Assembly: GCA_963776465.1 (NCBI GenBank)
Contig: CAVZMV010000002.1
Coordinates: forward strand, 2,914,001 to 2,978,000
From: DASRHK01 sp963776465
GTDB taxonomy: Bacteria; Pseudomonadota; Gammaproteobacteria; Nevskiales; Nevskiaceae
Direction of reading: 5' to 3'
Length of the DNA: 64,000 bases
The notes under the pieces are model-generated. The model had not been told where the DNA came from, made no database searches, and saw nothing but the letters and a program-made list of their open reading frames with translations. A program made the translations under genes and the position numbers. This document shows, piece by piece, positions 19,891 to 33,567 of this stretch (position 1 is the first letter of the stretch; each line of letters opens with the position of its first letter).

Positions 19891-21354
19891 ATGGCACAGA
19901 CCGAAAACCTCACCGTGATGTTCACGGATATCGTGGGCTTTACCGAGCTGACCTCGCGTCAGTCGCGGGACCAGAACCGCACGATGCTGCGGGACCACAA
20001 CCACCTGCTGCTGCCGCTAGTGGCGCGCTTCGGCGGCCGTCGCGTCAAGTCCATGGGCGACAGCCTGATGCTGGGCTTCTACTCCCCCACGGACGCCGTG
20101 CGCTGCGCGATGGCGATGCACGACGCGCTGGCCGAGTACAACTTCGGCCGACCGGACCAGCAGCAGATCCACATCCGGGTAGCCATCAACGTCGGCGAGG
20201 TGCGGGTCGACGGCAGCGACATCTTCGGCGAGGCGGTCAACGTGGCCTCCCGCGTCGAGGGTCTGACGCCGCCGGACCAGATCTACTTCACCGAAGCGGT
20301 GTACCTGGCCATGAACAAGGCCGAGGTGCCATGCGCCTTCGCCGGCAAGCACAAGCTCAAGGGCATTCCCGAGGCAGTGAAGCTGTTCACCGTGCCGCCA
20401 CGCCAGGTGAACCGCCTCGTGCCCGGCGGAGAGGACATGGGCAACGCGCCTGGCGAGCTGCCGTTCGGCGGCATGCACCGCGCCCCACCCTCGGTCGGCC
20501 GCGTCACCGCGCTGGTCAACGTCATGCGCACCATCCATCTGTCGCAGACCTCGTCCTGGAGCGGGCTGCGCGCAATCCCGTCCCTGCTCAACCTCCCGCC
20601 CAGCGAGCGGCTGATTCCCCTGCTGTCTGGCCTGCTGTTCGCGTTGGTCCTTGCCTGGGCCGTGCAGCGCCAGGCCGGCGGCGATCAGTCCGTGATCCCT
20701 GCGACGGCGCCGACTACGGTTCCGTCGGCAATGCCGTTTCCCGCGACGATGCCCTCGCCGCCGCCGGTGGCTTCCGACGCATCGACGCCCCAACCGGTGG
20801 AGTCGCTGGAGTCGATCAAGGATCGCGAGGCCCGCGAGCTGCTGAGCCGCGGGCACGCTGCGTTCGAGCACAATCGCCGCCGCGAGGCAGCGCCCGCCTA
20901 CGGCAAGGCGCTGGACCTGCGACCCGATCTGCAGGACGACGCGCTGGTCGCCACCCGGCTGGTCGCGTGCCTGAGCTGGGCGAGCGACCTCGCCATCCCG
21001 ATCATCAAGAAGTATCCGAGCGCCACCGTCATCGCCGCGCTTTCCAAACGCACCGGCCAGCAGCGCGACCTCGGGTCGCGGCGTGCCGCCGACCTGCTCA
21101 ACGAGCTCGGCTTCGCCGACCGCATCGATCCCTTCTACGCGGCGCTCGACCAGCTGGAGCGGGCTGACTCCTGCGACGCCAAGAAAGCGGCCATCGCCCG
21201 CATCCGGTCGATGCGCGACACGCGCACACTGCCAGCGCTGCAGGCGACGCTAGGAAGCGGCATCGGCGGCTGGTTCAAGAACGGTTGCTGGCGCGACGAG
21301 GCCAAGGCGGCTATCGCCGAGATCGAGAAGTCGGGACGCAATCCCGGAAACTAG
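19891..21354 (+). CDS. Class III adenylate/guanylate cyclase with a transmembrane C-terminal half
   Basis: A 487-residue protein. Residues about 5-175 are a class III nucleotide cyclase domain, starting TVMFTDIVGFTELTSRQSRD, where the first Asp is a metal ligand. KSMGDSLMLGF carries the second Asp, and GEAVNVASRVEGL the transition-state Asn/Arg. It therefore looks catalytically complete. A single membrane segment (about 233-252, LIPLLSGLLFALVLAWAV) leads to a Pro-rich linker and an exported C-terminal region of about 200 residues with helical, TPR-like spacing (SRGHAAFEHNRRREAAPAYG). The order cyclase-membrane-periplasmic domain is the reverse of many sensors. The product, cAMP or cGMP, cannot be told. 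Confidence 0.85.
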   Translation: MAQTENLTVMFTDIVGFTELTSRQSRDQNRTMLRDHNHLLLPLVARFGGRRVKSMGDSLMLGFYSPTDAVRCAMAMHDALAEYNFGRPDQQQIHIRVAINVGEVRVDGSDIFGEAVNVASRVEGLTPPDQIYFTEAVYLAMNKAEVPCAFAGKHKLKGIPEAVKLFTVPPRQVNRLVPGGEDMGNAPGELPFGGMHRAPPSVGRVTALVNVMRTIHLSQTSSWSGLRAIPSLLNLPPSERLIPLLSGLLFALVLAWAVQRQAGGDQSVIPATAPTTVPSAMPFPATMPSPPPVASDASTPQPVESLESIKDREARELLSRGHAAFEHNRRREAAPAYGKALDLRPDLQDDALVATRLVACLSWASDLAIPIIKKYPSATVIAALSKRTGQQRDLGSRRAADLLNELGFADRIDPFYAALDQLERADSCDAKKAAIARIRSMRDTRTLPALQATLGSGIGGWFKNGCWRDEAKAAIAEIEKSGRNPGN

Positions 21355-21381
21355 GGTCCTCTGTCTACATCCGGCGGGGAA

Positions 21382-21409
21382 CTCGACCTCCCTGTGCTAG
21401 TCTTATCCC
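21382..21409 (+). promoter_or_regulatory. Candidate ssrA promoter
   Basis: CTCGAC (21382-21387) and TATCCC (21404-21409), 16 bp apart, precede the tmRNA 5' end at 21417 at the right distance for a sigma-70 promoter. The match to consensus is modest. Confidence 0.35.
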
Positions 21410-21416
21410 GGCACAT

Positions 21417-21770
21417 GGGGGCGATCTGGGCTCGACGGTGATCGCGAAACCTGAGGTGCATGCCGATGTGCGGAAGACATCGTAAAACCATCCGCAACCA
21501 AGCTAGTTGCGAACGACGCTAACTACGCCCTCGCTGCTTAGGCAGTGAGCGTCTGACCAGGCGGTGTTGATGCCCCTGAATCGGATGTCGACTCTCATCA
21601 ACTCGCGGTCAAGCTCGCCCTTAGCCGAGCCGCTAAAACCCTAAGGGGATAAGTGCTGGTCTTTCCTGCCTGTCGGGTAGCCAGCATCGAAAACCAAAGA
21701 CGTGGCTAAGCATGTAGGTCCGAAGGCGGAGGATTGTCGGACGGGGGTTCGATTCCCCCCGCCTCCACCA
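21417..21770 (+). ncRNA. ssrA: Transfer-messenger RNA (tmRNA)
   Basis: One-piece tmRNA of 354 nt. The 5' GGGGGCG pairs over all seven bases with the 3' CGCCTCC (one G-U) ahead of an encoded ACCA tail, forming the alanine-type acceptor stem. The T arm GGGTTCGATTCCC is intact. The tag frame starts at the resume codon GCG (21509) and reads ANDANYALAA, then TAG (21539-21541). With the charged alanine the tag is AANDANYALAA, against AANDENYALAA in E. coli. Together with SmpB it rescues stalled ribosomes and marks products for proteolysis. Confidence 0.97.
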
Positions 21771-21785
21771 AGCAGCAAGTGAACG

Positions 21786-21813
21786 ACCCCTCGAAACGAG
21801 GGGTTTTTCTTTT
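21786..21813 (+). terminator. Intrinsic terminator of ssrA
   Basis: An 8-bp perfect stem (ACCCCTCG / CGAGGGGT) with an AAA loop is followed by TTTTCTTTTG. It sits 15 bp after the tmRNA CCA end and abuts the stop of the convergent lipoprotein gene. Confidence 0.88.
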
Positions 21814-21814
21814 G

Positions 21815-22387
21815 TTACTTCTTCCTGCCGTCTTCGCCGAGCGGCTTGGCGTCCTCGCCGAAGATGACGTTGCCCTTCTTCTCGCCGACGTTGAGGTGCA
21901 CCAGGCCGCCGACCGCGCCGCTCTGGGTGCTGCAGAAGGAATTGTCCGCGCAATGCGCAGGCTGCCACTGCACCGTCGTGCGCACCAGGTAGTCACCGGC
22001 CGGAAGCCCCTCGAAGGTGAAGCGTCCCTCGGCATCGGCCGTGGTGGTCTTGCGGGCAGCGAGGAACTTCGGATCGTCCGGCAGCCGCGGCTCGAGCCGC
22101 TGGTAGGCCTTGGCGGCGTTCCACCAGTTGCGGCTCAGGCTCGTGAGCGGATCCAGCGTGACGGTCTTGCCGGCAGCTTTCTTGGCGTCGCCGCTGCGCG
22201 TGACGAGGAACGCCTGTCCCGAGATCGCTCCGGTACCTGCTTGCTGGTAGGGCCGATATTCCGACTCGTCCGCCGGCGGCAGCTTGAGCGAGGGATTCTG
22301 CTGATTGGCGCGCCAGAGATCCTCGCATCCGAGGAGCGCAAGCGCGATCAGAGGCGCGGCGAGCGCGCGCAGGATCCTGGAACGCAT
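21815..22387 (-). CDS. Lipoprotein with a carboxypeptidase-regulatory-like domain
   Basis: A 190-residue predicted lipoprotein. The signal peptide ends in the lipobox ALLGCED (Cys about 21). The C-terminal half carries a beta-sandwich pattern typical of CarboxypepD_reg/Cna-B-like folds (TTADAEGRFTFEGLPAGDYL). Two Cys (HCADNSFCSTQ) may form a disulfide. It is the last gene of a minus-strand operon: its start is 1 bp from the stop of the receiver-kinase-receiver gene. It might be an envelope sensor or output of that system; this rests on gene position alone. Confidence 0.72.
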   Translation of the reverse strand: MRSRILRALAAPLIALALLGCEDLWRANQQNPSLKLPPADESEYRPYQQAGTGAISGQAFLVTRSGDAKKAAGKTVTLDPLTSLSRNWWNAAKAYQRLEPRLPDDPKFLAARKTTTADAEGRFTFEGLPAGDYLVRTTVQWQPAHCADNSFCSTQSGAVGGLVHLNVGEKKGNVIFGEDAKPLGEDGRKK

Positions 22388-22388
22388 G

Positions 22389-24035
22389 TCAGGACGCGCG
22401 CTTGGTCGACGGGTTGCGATCGCCGCGGCGCGGCCGCGCGATCAGCTTGAGCAGCTGCGCGCGATCGACCGGCTTGGTGACGTGCTCGTCGAAGCCCGCT
22501 TCCTTGGCGCGTCGGCGATCCTCTTCCTGTCCCCACCCGGTCTGCGCCACCAGCATGACGTTGCCGCATACGGGATGGGCGCGGATGGCGCGCGCGACGT
22601 CGTAGCCGCTCATGCCCGGCATGCCGATGTCGAGCAGGACCAGATCAGGGCGGAAGCCGTCGATGACCTCCATCGCCTCCCGGCCATCGTGGGCGGTGAG
22701 CACCTCGGCGCCGTCGATGCGCAGCATCGTGGCCAGCATCTCCGCCGCGTCGATGTTGTCGTCCACCACCAGCACGCGGCCGTACGCCGAGGCGATCGAC
22801 ACCACCCGCTCGCCCTCCTGCTGCGGCGGCCGCAGGTCCGGGCGCAACGGCAGGCGCATCACGAACTCGGAGCCTTTGCCGATGCCCTCGCTGTAGCCGT
22901 CGATCCGGCCGCCGTGCATCTCGGCCAGGTTGCGCACGAGCGCCAGGCCGATGCCGAGGCCGCCCTGGGCGCGGTGCAGCGACTGATCGACCTGCGTGAA
23001 GAGCTCGAACACCTTGGGCAGCATGTTGATCGGAATGCCGACGCCGTTGTCGACGACACGGAACAGCACTTCCTGGCCGCCCGAAGCCTTCTCGACGCGC
23101 AATGTCACCTTGGCGCCGTCGTTGGAATACTTCGCCGCGTTGTTGAGCAGATTCGCCAGCGCCTCCGACAGTCTTGTCAGATCGCCTTCCAGGATCAGCG
23201 GGTCGCCGGGCAAGTCGACGTGGAGCTCCTGGCGACGCTCGTCGTAGATCGGCCGCTGGGTCTCGACTGCGCGCTGCACGATCGCGGATACCTCGATCAG
23301 CTGCTTCTGCAGCCGCAGCTTGCCGCTGGTGATGCGCGAAACGTCGAGCAGATCGTCGACCAGGCGCGTCAGCTGCTCGACTTGGCGGCCGATCACGTCG
23401 CGGCACTGCATCAGCGCCGGGTCGGTCAGCACCTTCACCCGCATGATGTCCGCGGCGGTGCGGATCGGTGCCAGTGGATTGCGCAGCTCGTGCGCCAGCA
23501 CGGCCAGGAACTCGTCCTTGCGCCGGTCCGACTGTTGCAGCGCTTCCTGCAGGCGCTTGCGCTCCTCCAGGTCGCGCTCCAGCTCGGCCGTGCGTTCGGC
23601 GACGCGCATCTCCAGCTGCCGGTTCATGCCTTCCAGCGCCGTCGTCTTGCGGAACAGGTCGGCGAACACCCGCACGCGGGCACGCAGTACCTCCGGCACG
23701 ACCGGGACCGAGACGTAGTCCACCGCGCCGCTCTCGTAGCCCTTGATCTGATCCATGTTGGTCTGCTGGATCGCCGAGATGAAGATGATCGCGGTCTTCT
23801 GGCAGCGCGGATGGTTGCGGATCAGCTGCGCCAGCTCGAAGCCGTCGATGTTGGGCATGCAGACGTCCACCAGCACGATGGCGAACTCGGTCTTCAGCAG
23901 GTACTGCAGCGCCTCGTTGCCGGAGCTCGCCTTCACCAGGTTCTCGCCCAGGTCGGCAAGGATCGCCTCGTAGGTCAACAGCTTCCCGGGCTGGTCGTCG
24001 ACCAGGAGGATGTTGATCTTGTCGCTGGGCATCAT
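22389..24035 (-). CDS. Hybrid kinase: receiver - histidine kinase - receiver
   Basis: A 548-residue soluble signalling protein. Receiver 1 (about 7-125) has VDDQ and the phospho-acceptor Asp57 in VLVDVCMPNIDG, but the usual KP pair is replaced (DYVSVPVVPE), so the conserved Lys is missing. A coiled coil (about 130-172) leads to HisKA with His182 in FLAVLAHELRNPLAPI, then HATPase with NLLNNAAKYS and a GxG box near QGGLGIGLALV. Receiver 2 (about 420-535) is complete (VVDDN, LLDIGMPGMSG, VTKPVD). There is no membrane segment. The start is 7 bp after the stop of the giant HAMP kinase, so the two are cotranscribed and may form a phosphorelay. Confidence 0.9.
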   Translation of the reverse strand: MMPSDKINILLVDDQPGKLLTYEAILADLGENLVKASSGNEALQYLLKTEFAIVLVDVCMPNIDGFELAQLIRNHPRCQKTAIIFISAIQQTNMDQIKGYESGAVDYVSVPVVPEVLRARVRVFADLFRKTTALEGMNRQLEMRVAERTAELERDLEERKRLQEALQQSDRRKDEFLAVLAHELRNPLAPIRTAADIMRVKVLTDPALMQCRDVIGRQVEQLTRLVDDLLDVSRITSGKLRLQKQLIEVSAIVQRAVETQRPIYDERRQELHVDLPGDPLILEGDLTRLSEALANLLNNAAKYSNDGAKVTLRVEKASGGQEVLFRVVDNGVGIPINMLPKVFELFTQVDQSLHRAQGGLGIGLALVRNLAEMHGGRIDGYSEGIGKGSEFVMRLPLRPDLRPPQQEGERVVSIASAYGRVLVVDDNIDAAEMLATMLRIDGAEVLTAHDGREAMEVIDGFRPDLVLLDIGMPGMSGYDVARAIRAHPVCGNVMLVAQTGWGQEEDRRRAKEAGFDEHVTKPVDRAQLLKLIARPRRGDRNPSTKRAS

Positions 24036-24042
24036 CTGGCTT

Positions 24043-30336
<6,294 letters not shown>

Positions 30337-30526
30337 ACGAAACTCCCTACTGCCGATCGCCGCGTGGCAATAACATCGGACAGGTCAAATCAAATTGGCA
30401 AACCACGAAGAGCTGTCGTAAAACCCCCCGCGGACCCGCCTCCTACCCCCCCCGGTGCAGTCGGTGGCGCCGAAGGCACGATATCAGTCTGCATGGGCGG
30501 GGGGAAGTTCCCCGGCCAACTTGTCG
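30337..30526. other. 190-bp spacer between the giant kinase and pspF
   Basis: No gene is visible. The spacer holds the kinase promoter region, which is AT-richer near 30370-30420, C-rich runs at 30423-30460, and a short GGGGAA-GTTCCCC hairpin near 30500 downstream of pspF. No clear T tract follows the hairpin, so it is not called as a terminator. Confidence 0.4.
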
Positions 30527-31588
30527 CTACGCTTCCGTACGTCCCGGCAGGATTCCGTGCTTCCGCAGTGCACTACGGAACTGGTGGTAGTTCAGATTCA
30601 GCAGCGCGGCCGCGCGCTTCTGGCTGAATCGTGCTTCCTCGAGAGCCGCTTCCAGGAGTCCCCTTTCCTGCTCCTGCATCACCTGCTTCAGGCTCACTGG
30701 AAATGTGACCCGCGCCACGGGCGCCGCCGCCTTGTCGGGGGGTGACGCCACCTGCACGGGGCGACCCTCCCCCGATGACGACGAGGGCGTGGGCCGGAAC
30801 GGCGATGCAAAAGGATCGACCTCCACCGCCTCCACGGTCTGCTGCGCGTTCTCCAGCCGATACACGGCGCGTTCGATCACGTTGCGCAGCTCACGCACGT
30901 TGCCGGGCCATTGATAGGCGAGCAGGTCGCGCTCCGCAGCGGGCGAGAAGCCGGCGAAATACTCGCGCCCCAGCTCACGCGCCATGCCCTCGGCGAATTT
31001 CTGCGCCAGCAGAACGACGTCTCCGCGCCGCTCGCGCAGCGGCGGCAGGGTGAGCACGTCGAACGACAGGCGATCGAGAAGGTCCTCGCGGAACCGGCCC
31101 TGGCGCGCCAGCGACGGCAGGTCGGCGTTGGCGGCGCCGATCAGGCGCACGTCGACCTTGAGCGTTTCCGACGAGCCGACGCGCTCGAACTCGCCGTACT
31201 CGATGACCCGCAGCAGCTTCTCCTGCAGGCGCTGCGACATCGACGACAGCTCGTCCAGGAAGAGCGTGCCGTGGTTCGCGAGCTCGAAACGCCCGACGCG
31301 CGGGCGCGTCGCACCGGTATAAGCGCCCGCTACGTGCCCGAAGAGCTCGGATTCGAGCAGCTCTTCGTTGACCGCGGCGCAGTTGAATTTCACGAACGCG
31401 CGCTGCCATCGCTCCGACAGGTAGTGCAGGCGCGCCGCGATCAACTCCTTGCCCGTTCCCCGCTCGCCGATCACCAGCACCGGCTTGGACAAGGGCGCAA
31501 CCCGCGACACGCGCTCGAGCACGGCGAGGAAGCAATCGGCCTCGCCAATGATCGGTTCGGGTGCATCTCGTTCGAGCATGGGCAGCAT
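30527..31588 (-). CDS. pspF: Sigma-54 activator PspF, regulator of the psp operon
   Basis: AAA+ activator of sigma-54 RNA polymerase. The 353 residues have no N-terminal receiver, as in PspF. Walker A is VIGERGTGKELIA (residues about 40-52) and Walker B is GTLFLDELSSM. The sigma-54 contact loop reads GAYTGA instead of the common GAFTGA. R-finger and sensor motifs follow, then a Pro/Ser-rich linker (about 255-290). A Fis-type helix-turn-helix lies at the end (SQKRAAALLNLNYHQFRSAL). In E. coli PspF is inhibited by PspA, which is encoded across the divergent spacer. The gene lies head to head with the psp operon, which has a sigma-54 promoter. Confidence 0.95.
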   Translation of the reverse strand: MLPMLERDAPEPIIGEADCFLAVLERVSRVAPLSKPVLVIGERGTGKELIAARLHYLSERWQRAFVKFNCAAVNEELLESELFGHVAGAYTGATRPRVGRFELANHGTLFLDELSSMSQRLQEKLLRVIEYGEFERVGSSETLKVDVRLIGAANADLPSLARQGRFREDLLDRLSFDVLTLPPLRERRGDVVLLAQKFAEGMARELGREYFAGFSPAAERDLLAYQWPGNVRELRNVIERAVYRLENAQQTVEAVEVDPFASPFRPTPSSSSGEGRPVQVASPPDKAAAPVARVTFPVSLKQVMQEQERGLLEAALEEARFSQKRAAALLNLNYHQFRSALRKHGILPGRTEA

Positions 31589-31600
31589 TGTAGCTATTTT

Positions 31601-31617
31601 GTGGTCTTTTTCACCAC
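31601..31617. promoter_or_regulatory. Candidate PspF upstream activating site
   Basis: GTGGT-N7-ACCAC is a perfect inverted repeat in an AT-rich block, 13 bp from the pspF start and about 95 bp upstream of the psp sigma-54 promoter. A further GTGGT half-site lies at 31629-31633. Position and dyad fit an enhancer site that would also permit pspF autorepression. Binding by PspF is inferred. Confidence 0.55.
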
Positions 31618-31712
31618 TTTATGGTTTATGTGGTTATGACCCGCTGCCGGCATTGAGTTGAGCGATTTCGTTTTCTCCGTTTTGTTCAGTAACTTACGGT
31701 GACGTCTCGCAG

Positions 31713-31729
31713 TTGGCACGGTGCTCGCT
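31713..31729 (+). promoter_or_regulatory. Sigma-54 promoter of the psp operon
   Basis: TTGGCACGGTGCTCGCT matches the -24/-12 consensus TTGGCACG-N4-TTGCT with one mismatch and correct GG/GC spacing. It lies 59 bp upstream of the first gene of the operon and downstream of a candidate PspF site. Confidence 0.85.
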
Positions 31730-31787
31730 ATATCTGTTCGCACAAGCGGCGGGGGCGCCGCAGGGAAACCGGTCAGGAGACCAAGTC

Positions 31788-32156
31788 ATGAAAGCCACTC
31801 ACCTCACTGCTGCAATCGTCGCGCTGTCCGCCGTCGGCATCGCCCTGCCCGCGCAGGCCCGCTGCAAGCGTGAGCCGATGCCGACGGTGCTACCCGCGAT
31901 CGTCGTCACCGAGAAAGCCAGCTACACGCTCGCGGAGTGGGAAGCCCGGCAGGTGGCCAAGACACAGCTCGCGGCGACCAACGTCGTGACCTTCGAGCCG
32001 GTCGTGGTGACCCCGGACTACGAGATCAGCCCGCAGGAGCGCCGGCAGTATGCGCAGCACAAGGCGCACGTTTCCTCGACCGCGCAGGTTTCGACCGCGC
32101 CGGGCGCGCCGATGCGGCCGACCCTCATCAGCTTCCTGCGCCGGCTGTTCTACTGA
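31788..32156 (+). CDS. Small exported protein, first gene of the psp operon
   Basis: A 122-residue protein that I do not recognise. It starts at the ATG at 31788 behind AGGAGA (31774-31779), and a signal peptide runs to about residue 24 (GIALPAQA-RCK). The mature part has a single Cys, two similar motifs (VLPAIVVTEKASYT and VTFEPVVVTPDYE) and a basic end FLRRLFY. It lies between the sigma-54 promoter and pspA, so it should be strongly induced by envelope stress. E. coli has no such gene at this place. It could be a periplasmic sensor or effector of the Psp response. Confidence 0.72.
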   Translation: MKATHLTAAIVALSAVGIALPAQARCKREPMPTVLPAIVVTEKASYTLAEWEARQVAKTQLAATNVVTFEPVVVTPDYEISPQERRQYAQHKAHVSSTAQVSTAPGAPMRPTLISFLRRLFY

Positions 32157-32179
32157 ATCGGGGCTGGAGCAATTTTCCG

Positions 32180-32839
32180 ATGAGCATCTTTTCCCGCACG
32201 CGCGACGCCAAGAGCGCCAACCTGGACCGCCTGCTCGGGCAGTCCGGCGACCCGCTCAAGACCGTGCGGCTCATCATCAGCGAAATGGAGGACACGCTTG
32301 TGGAGGCACGTTCCACCGCGGTACGCGCACTGGCGCGCAAGAAGGAAATCCAGCGTCAGGTCTCGACCCTGAAGGATCAGGCTGCCGACTGGTCGCGCAA
32401 GGCCGAGCTCGCCATCAGCAAGAATCGCGAGGACCTCGCCCGCGGCGCGCTCACCGTCAAGGTGCGCGTGGAATCGGAGATCGCCGAGCTCGAGAAGCTC
32501 TTGCCGCCGGTGGAGGCCGAGATCAAGCGGCTCGACGCCGACCTTGCGGAGCTCCGCGCCAAGCTGGGCGAGGCGCGCAGCCGTCAGCGGATGCTGGCGC
32601 TTCGCGGCGAAGCCGCCGAATCGCGACGCGAGATAAAGCAGCAGATCCACGAGAAGAGCCCGGCGCGCAGCGACGCGCTCGACGACCTTGCCCGCGAGAT
32701 TGACCGGGTCGAAGCCCAGGCGGAAGCTTACGACCTGGGGAGCCAGAAGCTCGCGGATCAGTTCGCGCAGCTCGAAACGAGCGACGCCGTCGAATCCGAG
32801 CTTGCCAGGCTGCGCGGCAAGCTGGGCAAGAACGCTTAA
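32180..32839 (+). CDS. pspA: Phage shock protein A
   Basis: Peripheral membrane, coiled-coil ESCRT-III-like protein that binds stressed inner membrane and, when free, inhibits PspF. The 219 residues begin with an amphipathic helix (MSIFSRTRDAKSANLDRLLG) and continue as long helices with high Glu/Arg/Ala content. The family segments KTVRLIISEMEDTLVEARST and RQVSTLKDQAADWSRKAELA are clear. It lacks the YWMP-type PspF-contact sequence of E. coli at the expected place, so the inhibitor contact may differ. It follows the small exported protein by 23 bp. Confidence 0.93.
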   Translation: MSIFSRTRDAKSANLDRLLGQSGDPLKTVRLIISEMEDTLVEARSTAVRALARKKEIQRQVSTLKDQAADWSRKAELAISKNREDLARGALTVKVRVESEIAELEKLLPPVEAEIKRLDADLAELRAKLGEARSRQRMLALRGEAAESRREIKQQIHEKSPARSDALDDLAREIDRVEAQAEAYDLGSQKLADQFAQLETSDAVESELARLRGKLGKNA

Positions 32840-32862
32840 GGCCGGACTTAAGGAGAAGCACA

Positions 32863-33117
32863 GTGGAAGATGGCCTCGCAGTCTTCGCAATCCTCATGGG
32901 CGTGTCGCTGGTGGTGTTCGTGTTCGTGGTCATGCCCATCTGGATCCTCATGCACTACCGGCATCGCGCGCGCCAGGAGCCGGCGGTCGCGCCGGTCGGC
33001 TTCTCGCCGAACGACGCCAACGACCTCCTATCCACCGCCGACCGCATGGAGCAGCGGGTCGCCGCCCTGGAGGCCATCATGGATTCGGAAGCCCCGGGCT
33101 GGAGGAGCAAGTCATGA
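32863..33117 (+). CDS. pspB: Phage shock protein B
   Basis: An 84-residue membrane protein. One N-terminal membrane helix (AVFAILMGVSLVVFVFVVMP) is followed by IWILMHYRHR, conserved in PspB, and a cytosolic coiled-coil end (ADRMEQRVAALEAIMDSE). With PspC it senses membrane stress and draws PspA away from PspF. Its stop overlaps the pspC start (ATGA). Confidence 0.93.
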   Translation: MEDGLAVFAILMGVSLVVFVFVVMPIWILMHYRHRARQEPAVAPVGFSPNDANDLLSTADRMEQRVAALEAIMDSEAPGWRSKS

Positions 33118-33545
33118 GCAGCGTGCGACCCGGATTCCTGTCCGAGATGCAGCGTTACCCCAACCAGGGATGGATCGCCGGCGTCTGCGCCGGCATCGCC
33201 GACTACTTCAACTGGAAGGTGCAGATCGTCCGCATCATCGCCGTGCTGCTGCTCTTCGCGACGGGCTGGGTGCTGGTGGTCTACTGCGTCCTCTGGTACG
33301 TGATGGACGAAGGCTCGATGCAGGATCCGTATCGGCCGAATTACCGCAGTCCACCGCTCACGCCCGGTCCCGCTCCGGCGCCCGCGTCGGCGCCTGGCGC
33401 GACCGCGAGCGCGCGTCCCGCCGCGAACATGAGCGACGTCAAGGCGCGGTTCGCCAAGCTCGAGGAGCGGCTGCGCAACATGGAAGAGTGCGTGACGTCG
33501 AAGGACTTCGAGCTGCGCAAGGAGCTGCGCCGCCTGGAAAGCTGA
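33114..33545 (+). CDS. pspC: Phage shock protein C
   Basis: A 143-residue membrane protein. The N-terminal PspC domain has the conserved GWIAGVCAGIADYFNWKVQI and a membrane helix IIAVLLLFATGWVLVVYCVL, followed by WYVMDEG. After a Pro/Ala-rich linker (about residues 77-105) comes a charged coiled coil (RFAKLEERLRNMEECVTSKD). Translation is coupled to pspB through a 4-bp overlap. It works with PspB as the sensor pair. Confidence 0.94.
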   Translation: MSSVRPGFLSEMQRYPNQGWIAGVCAGIADYFNWKVQIVRIIAVLLLFATGWVLVVYCVLWYVMDEGSMQDPYRPNYRSPPLTPGPAPAPASAPGATASARPAANMSDVKARFAKLEERLRNMEECVTSKDFELRKELRRLES

Positions 33546-33567
33546 AGAAGAACACACCGGGGGTCAC

